Below, piece by piece: positions 7,499 through 14,093 of a DNA stretch of 17,038 bases. How positions within the stretch are numbered: position 1 is the stretch's first letter; each line of letters opens with the position of its first letter. Origin of the DNA: an uncultured Lachnospiraceae bacterium (GTDB taxonomy: Bacteria; Bacillota; Clostridia; Lachnospirales; Lachnospiraceae); the NCBI GenBank assembly GCA_910586605.1, contig CAJUJR010000061.1, positions 1 through 17,038 on the forward strand. The letters run 5' to 3'. The notes beneath the pieces are model-generated. The model did not search any database, was not told where the DNA came from, and worked only from the letters and a program-made list of their open reading frames with translations. A program made the translations under genes and the position numbers.

Positions 7499-8698
7499 TT
7501 ATTCCTCATCCAACTCCTCAGGAACCTGGTCGTCTAATGGCGGTTCCGTCACAATTGGCTCTGGTTCATTTGTAACAGCCGGTTTCTTTGTCGGCTTTGG
7601 CGTCTTCTCCGGCTCCTGTGTTACTTCTACAGGTTTTTTTGTCGGCTTTGGCGTTTTAACAGGCTTTGGCTCCTTCGTCGGCGCCTCTGTAGGCGCTTTT
7701 GTTGGCTTTGGCGTTTTTACTGTTGCCGGCTTCACACTTTCCGGTTTCTTTGTCACAACAGGCGGCTTAGTATTAGTATAAGAAGGTTTCTTTGTCGGCA
7801 CAATGGTCGGCTTTGGTGTTGGAGCCGCTGTCATCTGTGGCTCATCTACCCAGTCAGTATCTGTATCAACTGTATCCTTCTGTACCTGGTTCTCAACCGT
7901 TGTAAGCTTATAATACTCTTCCAGCGTCATCTTATTCTTTTTCAGATATTTTGCCAAGTTCTTCCCAACGTAGCGTAAATGCCATGGCTCATAAGAATAT
8001 CCTGTAATCTTCGTCTTGTTTTTCGGATAACGGATAATAAAACCATATTTATGGCAGTTTTTCTTTAGCCACTTCCCTTCTGAAGTCCGCCCAAAGGACA
8101 ATTCCAATGCGCAGCCAACAGAATTGCAGGATACATCAATCGCAAGTCCTGTCTGATGCTCACTGCTCCCAGGTTTTGCAGAAACTTTGTTTGTCTTATT
8201 CGTTCCCCTCGTATTTACATTATTATTATAAATCTGTGTCTGCCTTTCATAAGAACGGTATGCTGATACCGCTTTCAGCATATACCCTTCCTCCTGCGCG
8301 CCTGCAAATAACTTCTCAAGTGCCTTTGCGGCTTGCTTTCGCACATAGCTTTTTTCATATGTGCCATAAAAACTAAATGCTACATTCGGTACCACCAAAT
8401 CAGCCGGCACATAATCTTTGGAAATTGGATATTCACGGTTTACCAGCACCGTATAACTGTCTGGCTCTGTATCCACTTCAATATATTGCTGCGGCTCTTT
8501 TACCTTTGTAGAAGATTTTGGTTCTTCCACATCCCATTCCTCCGGGCTTGCTGTATTATAATAATCATATGCGCGCTCTTCCTTGTCCAATACATCCACA
8601 TCTACATCTGACCCTGCCCTGTAATGTCCCATACGTGCAGATAGCGCCCCTACAAAAAGAATAACACAAGTCCCCAGTACAATTGCTTTCTTTCTCAT
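7499..8698 (-). CDS. VanY/DacB-type D-Ala-D-Ala carboxypeptidase (M15B)
   Basis: A 399-residue zinc carboxypeptidase expected to trim D-alanine from peptidoglycan stem peptides outside the cell. Residues 1-22 are a signal peptide or anchor (KKAIVLGTCVILFVGALSA). The M15 domain covers about 100-262: AVSAYRSYERQ, then SSEHQTGLAID with zinc ligands H181 and D188, then EPWHLRYVG with catalytic E237 and zinc ligand H240. Residues about 290-399 form a long Thr-Pro-Lys linker (TPKPTKKP recurring) with an acidic end. This linker resembles the PBP tail. ATG 8698 is preceded by AAAGGGG and an extended -10 promoter. It heads the operon that continues into plsC. Nothing suggests an association with vancomycin resistance genes, so a housekeeping wall role is more likely. 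Confidence 0.93.
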   Translation of the reverse strand: MRKKAIVLGTCVILFVGALSARMGHYRAGSDVDVDVLDKEERAYDYYNTASPEEWDVEEPKSSTKVKEPQQYIEVDTEPDSYTVLVNREYPISKDYVPADLVVPNVAFSFYGTYEKSYVRKQAAKALEKLFAGAQEEGYMLKAVSAYRSYERQTQIYNNNVNTRGTNKTNKVSAKPGSSEHQTGLAIDVSCNSVGCALELSFGRTSEGKWLKKNCHKYGFIIRYPKNKTKITGYSYEPWHLRYVGKNLAKYLKKNKMTLEEYYKLTTVENQVQKDTVDTDTDWVDEPQMTAAPTPKPTIVPTKKPSYTNTKPPVVTKKPESVKPATVKTPKPTKAPTEAPTKEPKPVKTPKPTKKPVEVTQEPEKTPKPTKKPAVTNEPEPIVTEPPLDDQVPEELDEE

Positions 8699-8771
8699 CC
8701 AAAAACCCCTTTATCAATCGTTCATTCTGCAACTTCTTATGAATAAAACAGCCAGTAAAGCCATTTTCTGG

Positions 8772-8800
8772 ATTATACCACATACTGGAAAAAAGTGCAA
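8772..8800 (-). promoter_or_regulatory. Extended -10 promoter for the carboxypeptidase operon
   Basis: Read on the minus strand, a perfect TATAAT (8772-8777) is preceded by TGG, making an extended -10. A weak -35, TTGCAC (8795-8800), lies 17 bases away. Transcription would begin near 8765, about 67 bases before the start codon. Confidence 0.62.
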
Positions 8801-8889
8801 AAGAAGAAATATAAAAATTTAACTGTTTTTCATCCAATTTTTGTGCATAAATACAATAAGCCATTTAATTATCTTGACTTCAATGCCAC

Positions 8890-8918
8890 TTGCAAGCTCT
8901 CCATATCAGTGGTATTCT
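8890..8918 (+). promoter_or_regulatory. Candidate promoter for ispE
   Basis: TTGCAA (8890-8895) and TATTCT (8913-8918) are spaced by 17 bases, with TGG directly before the -10. The predicted start near 8925 gives a very short leader, just covering the GGAGGAG ribosome site. Confidence 0.4.
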
Positions 8919-8942
8919 TTCTATACAAGAAGGAGGAGAACT

Positions 8943-9818
8943 ATGATAAATCAAGTTACAGTAAAAGCACCTGCCAAAATAAACCTCACACTAGATGTAA
9001 TTCGGCGCCGCCCTGACGGCTACCATGATTTAAAAATGATTATGCAGACAATTGATATTTATGACGAACTGGCAATTACACAGACCGGTTCCCCACAAAT
9101 CAGCCTATCTATGGATATTGAGCTTCCAGACCATCTTCCTCCAGAAGAAAACCTGGCCTATAAAGCAGCGCAGCTTATGCAAAAGAAATTTTCACTGCCC
9201 TATGGATTCCAGATTGATTTAAAAAAAAGAATCCCTTCCGCCGCAGGGCTTGCCGGAGGCAGTTCTGACTGTGCAGCCACCCTGCTTGGCATCAACAAGT
9301 TATGCGGCTTGTCATTAAGCAAGGAGGAATTATGCAAAATTGGCGTGGTACTAGGCGCTGACGTCCCATTCTGCATAAAACAGGGTACCATGCTCTCAGA
9401 AGGGATTGGAGAAATCCTGACTCCCCTTCCTGCACTGCCGCCTCTATGGACGCTTCTTATTAAACCAGATTTTTCACTTAGTACAGGCTATGTATACAAC
9501 CAACTTGAAGTAAACCGCCTGCATTGCCACCCTGACACAGAAAAAGCAATAGACGCCCTTACGCGGCATGATGCTGTTACATTGGGGCAATGCCTTTTAA
9601 ACGTATTAGAAACCGTAGCATTTGCAGATTACCCTGCCCTAAAAGAACTCAAAGAATTTTTTATGCAAAATGGGGCAATTGGCGCATTAATGAGCGGAAG
9701 CGGGCCAACCATCTATGGCGTTTACCAGGATGAAATCCTAGCACGCATTGCATACCAGGCAGCAAAAAGGAAATATCCAGGCTACGGTGTTTATCTATGC
9801 CAGACAAAACTGCCCTAG
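8943..9818 (+). CDS. ispE: 4-diphosphocytidyl-2-C-methyl-D-erythritol kinase
   Basis: A 291-residue GHMP kinase that phosphorylates CDP-methylerythritol in the methylerythritol-phosphate route to isoprenoids, including the undecaprenyl carrier for cell wall synthesis. The N-terminal KAPAKINLTLDV is the family hallmark. The ATP-binding glycine loop is PSAAGLAGGSSDCAA around residues 99-113. The third GHMP motif, MSGSGPTIYGVY, lies near 249-260. The start is ATG 8943 because GGAGGAG lies four bases upstream and the protein then begins like its relatives; a longer open frame from 8841 has no homologous N-terminus. Length is normal. It is divergent from the carboxypeptidase operon and appears monocistronic. 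A weak hairpin (AATTGC-TTC-GCAATT) follows the stop codon without a good T tract. Confidence 0.96.
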   Translation: MINQVTVKAPAKINLTLDVIRRRPDGYHDLKMIMQTIDIYDELAITQTGSPQISLSMDIELPDHLPPEENLAYKAAQLMQKKFSLPYGFQIDLKKRIPSAAGLAGGSSDCAATLLGINKLCGLSLSKEELCKIGVVLGADVPFCIKQGTMLSEGIGEILTPLPALPPLWTLLIKPDFSLSTGYVYNQLEVNRLHCHPDTEKAIDALTRHDAVTLGQCLLNVLETVAFADYPALKELKEFFMQNGAIGALMSGSGPTIYGVYQDEILARIAYQAAKRKYPGYGVYLCQTKLP

Positions 9819-9886
9819 AGCACTAGCAAGAATTGCTTCGCAATTTCCTATCACATGAAAAAATAACAAAATTCTGCGATTTCTGT

Positions 9887-9913
9887 TAAAAGTTTCCACA
9901 AAGCAGCCGATAT
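9887..9913 (+). promoter_or_regulatory. Sigma-D (sigma-28, flagellar) promoter
   Basis: TAAA (9887-9890) is followed after exactly 15 bases by GCCGATAT (9906-9913). This is a full match to the flagellar sigma factor consensus of Bacillus, with all positions of both elements kept. It lies in the intergenic region before the 209-residue gene on the same strand. The predicted start is near 9920, giving a leader of about 147 bases. Confidence 0.85.
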
Positions 9914-9974
9914 ATCTAGTACAACGAATAGTTATTTCCAAAAAGCAGTTTACAGGTAACAGCAATTTTAAAAT

Positions 9975-9990
9975 GGTTCACGGATGAACC
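9975..9990 (+). promoter_or_regulatory. CsrA-type hairpin in the mRNA leader
   Basis: A perfect 6-base stem (GGTTCA/TGAACC) displays CGGA as a tetraloop, with the surrounding CACGGATG close to the known CsrA consensus. Further GGA triplets follow at 9996, 10000 and 10016, and the Shine-Dalgarno AAAGGAGG at 10051-10058 contains another. This spacing pattern resembles CsrA-controlled flagellin leaders. Binding is inferred. Confidence 0.6.
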
Positions 9991-10066
9991 GGCCTGGATG
10001 GAAATTAATATCAAAGGAATCAAAATGGTTGTTCCTAAGCATTCACAGAAAAAGGAGGTTCTTACA

Positions 10067-10696
10067 ATGGACAATATGACAGTCAATAATAATGTGAACA
10101 CATATGCAGCAAATAATACCGCTTCTTCAAAAGCAACAGACACATCTGCAAAGGCAGAAGCTGAGAAGAAAACAGAAGACAGCGCTGCTGTATTTGAAAA
10201 ATCAAAAGACACAAAAAAGAGCAGCACTAACCAGATTTATAACAGGGATGCCATTGTTGGCAAACTGAAAGCTGACCAGCAGAACCGTATCGCATCCATG
10301 CAGTCACTGGTTGAAAAGGTATTAGGCCAGCAAAAAGGCACATTTGACCTTGCAAATGGGAAAAACCTGGCAGCTACTTTCCGCAAAGTAGCTGGATTAG
10401 CAAGCCCAGACGAAATCGCTAACGCTAAAGCAAGTATTGCAGAAGATGGATACTGGGGCGTAGAGCAGACATCTGACAGGCTTGTCAGCATGGCAATCGC
10501 TTTAAGCGGCGGAGACACCAGTAAAGCAGAGGAATTAAAGGATGCAATCACAAAGGGATTTAAGAAGGCAACTGCAGCATGGGGTGAAGAACTCCCACAG
10601 ATTTGCCAGGATACTTATAATACTACGATGAAAAAAATGGACGATTGGAAAAATGGCGTAACAACTGCCGAAGATTATGCAAAATATCTCTCCTAA
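10067..10696 (+). CDS. Unnamed protein of the predicted flagellar (sigma-D) regulon
   Basis: A 209-residue soluble protein that I cannot assign to a named family. Residues 1-55 are rich in Asn, Thr, Ser, Lys and Ala and look disordered. Residues 56-209 look alpha-helical, with a distinctive core: AEDGYWGVEQTSDRLVSMAI at about 125-144, LSGGD at 146-150, GFKKATAAWGEELP at 164-177 and MKKMDDW at 188-194. There is no Sec signal peptide, lipobox or membrane helix. The start is ATG 10067, with AAAGGAGG eight bases upstream; an open frame from 9998 lacks a ribosome site. The upstream sigma-D promoter and CsrA-like hairpin put it in the motility regulon. A disordered N-terminus would fit a substrate of the flagellar export apparatus, but that is speculation. 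It is monocistronic and ends at a strong terminator. Confidence 0.85.
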   Translation: MDNMTVNNNVNTYAANNTASSKATDTSAKAEAEKKTEDSAAVFEKSKDTKKSSTNQIYNRDAIVGKLKADQQNRIASMQSLVEKVLGQQKGTFDLANGKNLAATFRKVAGLASPDEIANAKASIAEDGYWGVEQTSDRLVSMAIALSGGDTSKAEELKDAITKGFKKATAAWGEELPQICQDTYNTTMKKMDDWKNGVTTAEDYAKYLS

Positions 10697-10716
10697 TCTC
10701 TTTAGAACAAAGGACG

Positions 10717-10750
10717 GGGCACTTGCTGCATAGCAGGTGCCCTGTTTTTT
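10717..10750 (+). terminator. Intrinsic terminator of the 209-residue gene
   Basis: An 11-base stem (GGGCACTTGCT, 10717-10727, with AGCAGGTGCCC, 10732-10742, one G-T pair) and a four-base loop are followed by six T residues at 10745-10750. The converging phosphoesterase gene ends at 10765 and may also use this hairpin. Confidence 0.9.
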
Positions 10751-10764
10751 CTTTATAGAATACA

Positions 10765-11865
10765 TTATTTCTTCCTGATTTTTATCATTACATATTCTGA
10801 ATGCTTCCCTGTACGCAATGGATACCCCCAGCCGGCAATCCCGGAAGTAACGATTGCCTGGAAGCTTCCTTGTTTCTGGTATCCATAATTTAATTCTACC
10901 ATCCGGAATAACGTTGTAAGCGGCCCAACTGGCCACATCTGCCCAGCATGTGTATGGCCGGAAAGCTGGAGGTCGTAACCTGCTGCCGCATTCTCTTTAA
11001 GTCCTGCCGGCTGATGGTCTAACAAAAGCAGGAAATCATCTTTATCCACTCCTTGTAACAATTCCTCTGATGTCTTCCTGCCTGCAACAGACTTGTCATC
11101 CCTGCCAATTATTGTAAATTCATTATTCAACGCTTCTGCCCTGTCTTTTAATACTGTAATTCCCGTATCTTCAACTGCATGTTGAAGCTCTTCTTGTGTA
11201 AATGGCGGATTTTTAGAATAACGCGCCCTGTCATGGTTTCCATACACATAATAAATGCCAGACTCTGACTGAATGCCAGACAGAATCTGAAAAGCCTTTT
11301 CCATTTGCGCCTTTGTGCTCCGCTCATCAACAATATCCCCACACAACACAACTGCATCTGGCTTCTTTTTACTAATGTCATTACAATATGCCTCTAAACT
11401 AGGCGCATCCATTGTAGTTGGAAAATGCAAATCTGATATCAGGCAGATTCCATATCCTTTATCACGGATTTCTTTTTCTGTATATACCGTATACTCTGTT
11501 ACCCTGACATCTTTCATATTCCAATAGCTGTAACCAATCACCAGCACTGTTGCCAGGACTGGAAAAAGCCCGCTCCGATATACCCTTTCCCATCGTTTTT
11601 TCTCCCCTGGGAACCTTTTGGCGAACGCCTGGATAATATCCATTACCAGCGCAAAACCCACTATATGTAAGACTACCAAAGCCCATATCCCAAAAAGGTT
11701 AACGGCTGGAACGGCAATCACCACTACTACAAAAGCGAGAATCCTTTTCCACCCTTTTCCCTGCTCTGGCAATCCCCAAAAAATTGCCGTCCTCTTCAAA
11801 TAGAAATAAAGAAAAATTCCCGCCACAGCAGCAATAGCTACCGCAAAACCAATAAATACTGCCAA
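10765..11865 (-). CDS. Membrane-anchored metallophosphoesterase (YkuE-like)
   Basis: A 366-residue protein with about four N-terminal membrane helices (roughly 2-22, 42-60, 60-78 and 99-116) and a calcineurin-like phosphoesterase domain from about 135. All metal-binding motifs are present: SDLH (D145, H147), GDIVD (D177), GNHD (N210, H211), DHQP (H284) and GHTHAGQ (H304, H306). Bacillus YkuE and related proteins have this domain; some relatives act on lipid-linked pyrophosphates such as UDP-diacylglucosamine, which is unlikely in a Gram-positive. The substrate is therefore unknown. The start is TTG at 11865, eight bases after GGAGG. The leader carries repeat copy B and an inverted repeat just after the predicted transcription start. 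Confidence 0.9.
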   Translation of the reverse strand: MAVFIGFAVAIAAVAGIFLYFYLKRTAIFWGLPEQGKGWKRILAFVVVVIAVPAVNLFGIWALVVLHIVGFALVMDIIQAFAKRFPGEKKRWERVYRSGLFPVLATVLVIGYSYWNMKDVRVTEYTVYTEKEIRDKGYGICLISDLHFPTTMDAPSLEAYCNDISKKKPDAVVLCGDIVDERSTKAQMEKAFQILSGIQSESGIYYVYGNHDRARYSKNPPFTQEELQHAVEDTGITVLKDRAEALNNEFTIIGRDDKSVAGRKTSEELLQGVDKDDFLLLLDHQPAGLKENAAAGYDLQLSGHTHAGQMWPVGPLTTLFRMVELNYGYQKQGSFQAIVTSGIAGWGYPLRTGKHSEYVMIKIRKK

Positions 11866-11891
11866 TCTATATTCCTCCTGATTTGAAAATT

Positions 11892-12005
11892 ATATTACCC
11901 CAGCAGTTAAATGCCGATGAATTTTATGCAGGATAATTTTCATCTGCAAGGCGGAAGAAAATTTAAGCAAGTAAAAACGTCGATATTTAACCACCGGATT
12001 AATAT
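11892..12005. repeat. MITE-like palindromic repeat, copy B
   Basis: A 114-base relative of copy A. Its ends form inverted repeats: ATATTACCCCAG at the left matches the reverse complement of the right end in about 16 of 21 positions. It shares CTGCAAGGCGGAAGAA near the middle and a 49-base right half with copy A (41 identical positions). It lacks the central stem of copy A and carries a 15-base duplication in the left half (two AATTTT-CTG-like blocks). It lies in the leader of the phosphoesterase gene. Confidence 0.8.
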
Positions 12006-12013
12006 TATCGGTT

Positions 12014-12043
12014 GTTACGGTTCACAGTCAGATTAACCGTAAC
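12014..12043. promoter_or_regulatory. Inverted repeat at the predicted +1 site
   Basis: GTTACGGTT (12014-12022) and AACCGTAAC (12035-12043) are a perfect 9-base inverted repeat with a 12-base spacer. It begins at the predicted transcription start of the phosphoesterase gene on the minus strand. It could be an operator or a leader hairpin; no T tract follows, so a terminator is unlikely. Confidence 0.6.
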
Positions 12044-12049
12044 ACTATT

Positions 12050-12077
12050 ATTATATCAAATCTAGAGCATAAGTAAA
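12050..12077 (-). promoter_or_regulatory. Sigma-A promoter for the metallophosphoesterase gene
   Basis: On the minus strand TTTACT (12072-12077) and a perfect TATAAT (12050-12055) are separated by 16 bases. The predicted start is near 12043, giving a leader of about 180 bases that contains the inverted repeat and repeat copy B. Confidence 0.6.
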
Positions 12078-12134
12078 TGCTGTTGCCCTGTTAGTTTTAT
12101 GGCGGCAGCCAGGCTTACCAGCGCCTGCAACTAT

Positions 12135-13313
12135 TTACTGTTCTTTATCCTCTTTTACTTTAAAGTTAATATCTGCAAATTTTTCCCCGTCACCATTCTT
12201 ATTTGTAACTTGTAACCTAAAATTTTCACCTCCACAATCAAGCAATGTGATATAAGACGTCTTGCTTCCATCCTTTTTCTCTTTCATATAACCACCAAGC
12301 CATTTTATATCTTTTCCATCTTCCCCTTGTATAAAAATATCAGGGTCATTATATGGGTCATTATATGGGGCTTTGGAATAATCTGGCTCTTCTATTACAA
12401 GATTCAGGGTTGCCTTTGTCCTGGTTGCCTCAATAACCTTAATCCCATTCTCCTCTTTCCCTATCTTTTCTGTATGGTTAGAAGAAGTATCTACTATTAC
12501 AGGGAACGAAAGCTTCCAGTTGCCGTCCACCGGCTTTGTGCCCATATATTCCCCGTCCTTGTCATGTTTATCATAATCATAGCCATAAAACTTATGAATA
12601 TCAACTTCCACTGGAATCGTGTCGCCATCCTTATATTCTTTTGGGTTTTCTGCAGTATACAGGCTGTAATTCTGCACAGATGTAAACGTACCGTCAGCCT
12701 GCTTTTGAAAACCAATCGGCCATTCGTCCTCTTCCCCATCAATTGTTATACAGCACGCAGGTGTTGCAGGCGGATTTTTCTTGTCAGAGGAAGAAAATGT
12801 AGAAATCCCGTCTATTTCTTTTTTCAATAAGTCCCTTTGATCTGTTTCCAAAACAAGCGTATAGTACAGCATATACCCATCACAGTATATATCAGATACC
12901 TGCATTTTAATGCCAGAAGAGTCCGCTTTTAAAATACTTTTATCATCCCCTGCCTTTACAGACACAGATTCTTTGCCAATCTTTGTATAAATTTCCTGTA
13001 ATTCATCACCATTTTTCTTCCCTTCCACCCCTGAAATAATTTTCTGGAATGTTTCACTAAGAAGCGCCCTTGCAGCAACAGGGTTGCTCCCTACTGCTAC
13101 GGCGGAAACTGCCACACATGCTGCCGCTGCAATCCCTGCGATTTTCCATCCTTTTTTCATCCCGTTTTTATGGTTATTTTTCCTCATATTCTTTACCTCC
13201 CTCAATACTCTCTCCTGAACCTGCTTCTTCTCTTCTGGAGACAAATCCTGTGTGTCATATTCGTCAAGATTTACTTGCACATCATTTAACAAATCGAAAA
13301 TCTTTACTTCCAT
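12135..13313 (-). CDS. DUF4179-type anti-sigma factor
   Basis: A 392-residue single-pass membrane protein following an ECF sigma gene. Residues 1-52 are a cytosolic, charged N-terminus, expected to hold the sigma factor. A membrane helix covers about 57-75 (KIAGIAAAACVAVSAVAVG). The extracytoplasmic part begins with a DUF4179-like region (NPVAARALLSETFQKIISGV, about 77-96) and continues as beta-rich repeats with ILKADSSGIKMQVSDIYCDG and YMLYYTLVLETD. The gene starts three bases after the sigma gene's stop, and its ribosome site GGGAGG overlaps the end of that gene, so they are translationally coupled. The signal sensed is not evident. It should inhibit the sigma factor until a surface stress removes it, as in other sigma/anti-sigma pairs. 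Confidence 0.85.
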   Translation of the reverse strand: MEVKIFDLLNDVQVNLDEYDTQDLSPEEKKQVQERVLREVKNMRKNNHKNGMKKGWKIAGIAAAACVAVSAVAVGSNPVAARALLSETFQKIISGVEGKKNGDELQEIYTKIGKESVSVKAGDDKSILKADSSGIKMQVSDIYCDGYMLYYTLVLETDQRDLLKKEIDGISTFSSSDKKNPPATPACCITIDGEEDEWPIGFQKQADGTFTSVQNYSLYTAENPKEYKDGDTIPVEVDIHKFYGYDYDKHDKDGEYMGTKPVDGNWKLSFPVIVDTSSNHTEKIGKEENGIKVIEATRTKATLNLVIEEPDYSKAPYNDPYNDPDIFIQGEDGKDIKWLGGYMKEKKDGSKTSYITLLDCGGENFRLQVTNKNGDGEKFADINFKVKEDKEQ

Positions 13314-13316
13314 CTC

Positions 13317-13868
13317 TCATGCCTCCCTTTCATTCAGATATTGCTTTCTGACACGCCGCTTTCCACGGGAAATCCGATTATAAATCACTGCCTTTTTCAT
13401 CCCTGTCTCCTGGCTGACTTCCTCTATTGGCTTTTCCTCTACATACAATTTCCAGAAAAGGCTGCGGTCGCTTTCACTCAAGCAGCTAAGCAAACTCTCC
13501 ATCTCTTCTGAAATTTTCTCCTGAACCAGGCGTTCCAGCATCGCATCTTCCTGTGGCAGCAAGACATCCTCAATATTTACCTGCTGCAGTTCCTGCCGGT
13601 ATTTCCGCAAATAGTCAACTGCACGGTATTTTGCAACTGCTGCCGCCCAGTTTTTAAATGTGCTCCTGCTTTCATCAAAAGAAGAAATATTCTCCCAGAT
13701 ATTAAGCAGCACGTCATCTAAACACTCATCTATTTTATCGGGCATGGCAAAAAGATGCTTTGAAATAACTGATTTTATTAATCCACCATAGACGTCAATG
13801 ACATAAAGCAGAGCCTCTTCATTTTGTAAGCATAATTGCTCAATATAGTTGTCCTCTCTTATTCTCAT
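13317..13868 (-). CDS. ECF-type RNA polymerase sigma factor
   Basis: A 183-residue sigma-70 family protein with only regions 2 and 4. Region 2 spans about 20-92, including ECLDDVLLNIWENISSFDES and the DNA-melting stretch FKNWAAAVAKYRAVDYLRK. Region 4 spans about 120-176, with LSESDRSLFWKLYVEEKPIEEVSQ and the helix-turn-helix VIYNRISRGKRRVRK. There is no C-terminal extension, so it is of the minimal stress-response type. It is coupled to the downstream DUF4179 anti-sigma gene. ATG 13868 has a modest AGGATG ribosome site. The 225 bases upstream hold two inverted repeats that may be control sites. The regulon cannot be read from this window. Confidence 0.93.
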   Translation of the reverse strand: MRIREDNYIEQLCLQNEEALLYVIDVYGGLIKSVISKHLFAMPDKIDECLDDVLLNIWENISSFDESRSTFKNWAAAVAKYRAVDYLRKYRQELQQVNIEDVLLPQEDAMLERLVQEKISEEMESLLSCLSESDRSLFWKLYVEEKPIEEVSQETGMKKAVIYNRISRGKRRVRKQYLNEREA

Positions 13869-13890
13869 ATATCATCCTGCTTTCCTATCC

Positions 13891-13942
13891 GTTACTGTCC
13901 AATCTTGAAAAGTAACCCTTAACAGTTCCATTCACATGTGAA
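13891..13942. promoter_or_regulatory. Candidate control sites upstream of the ECF operon
   Basis: GTTACT (13891-13896) and AGTAAC (13911-13916) form a 6-base inverted repeat 23-48 bases before the sigma start codon. A perfect 12-base palindrome, TTCACATGTGAA, lies at 13931-13942. On the minus strand a GGAACT element between them could be an ECF -35 box, but no convincing -10 follows. Function is inferred only. Confidence 0.3.
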
Positions 13943-14093
13943 GTATTGTTTGTATATACATCTATTAATACGCTTTCCAGACAGGATTTCTATCACTTTA
14001 CTATTATTTTTAAAAATAAGAAGCACTGGCAGCTTTACTAGAGCGTGTTACGCATGGTGGTAAAATCGGCCATGTATAGCAACTGATAATTCT

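Noticed and set aside
7479..7781. Glycine/valine-rich open frame opposite the carboxypeptidase tail.
   Set aside because: It is a shadow of the TPKPT repeats on the coding strand; composition is explained by the repeat.
8841..8942. Longer ispE reading frame with 34 extra N-terminal residues.
   Set aside because: The extra part overlaps the candidate promoter, has no ribosome site and does not look like an IspE N-terminus; ATG 8943 has GGAGGAG.
9829..9850. Hairpin AATTGC-TTC-GCAATT after ispE as a terminator.
   Set aside because: The stem is short and A/T-rich and no T tract follows, so termination there is doubtful.
9998..10066. Extension of the 209-residue protein to an upstream ATG at 9998.
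   Set aside because: There is no proper Shine-Dalgarno at that site and ATG 10067 has an excellent one. The upstream codons lie in the predicted regulatory leader.
14004..14019. Perfect palindrome TTATTTTTAAAAATAA downstream of the MATE gene.
   Set aside because: All A/T with no G/C stem and no following T tract distinct from itself; not a credible terminator or operator on its own.
141..14053. The string CGTAACAC occurs in three intergenic places (141-148, 12038-12045 and, on the minus strand, within 14043-14053).
   Set aside because: Eight bases is too short to distinguish from chance in 17 kb, and the surroundings do not match beyond ten bases.
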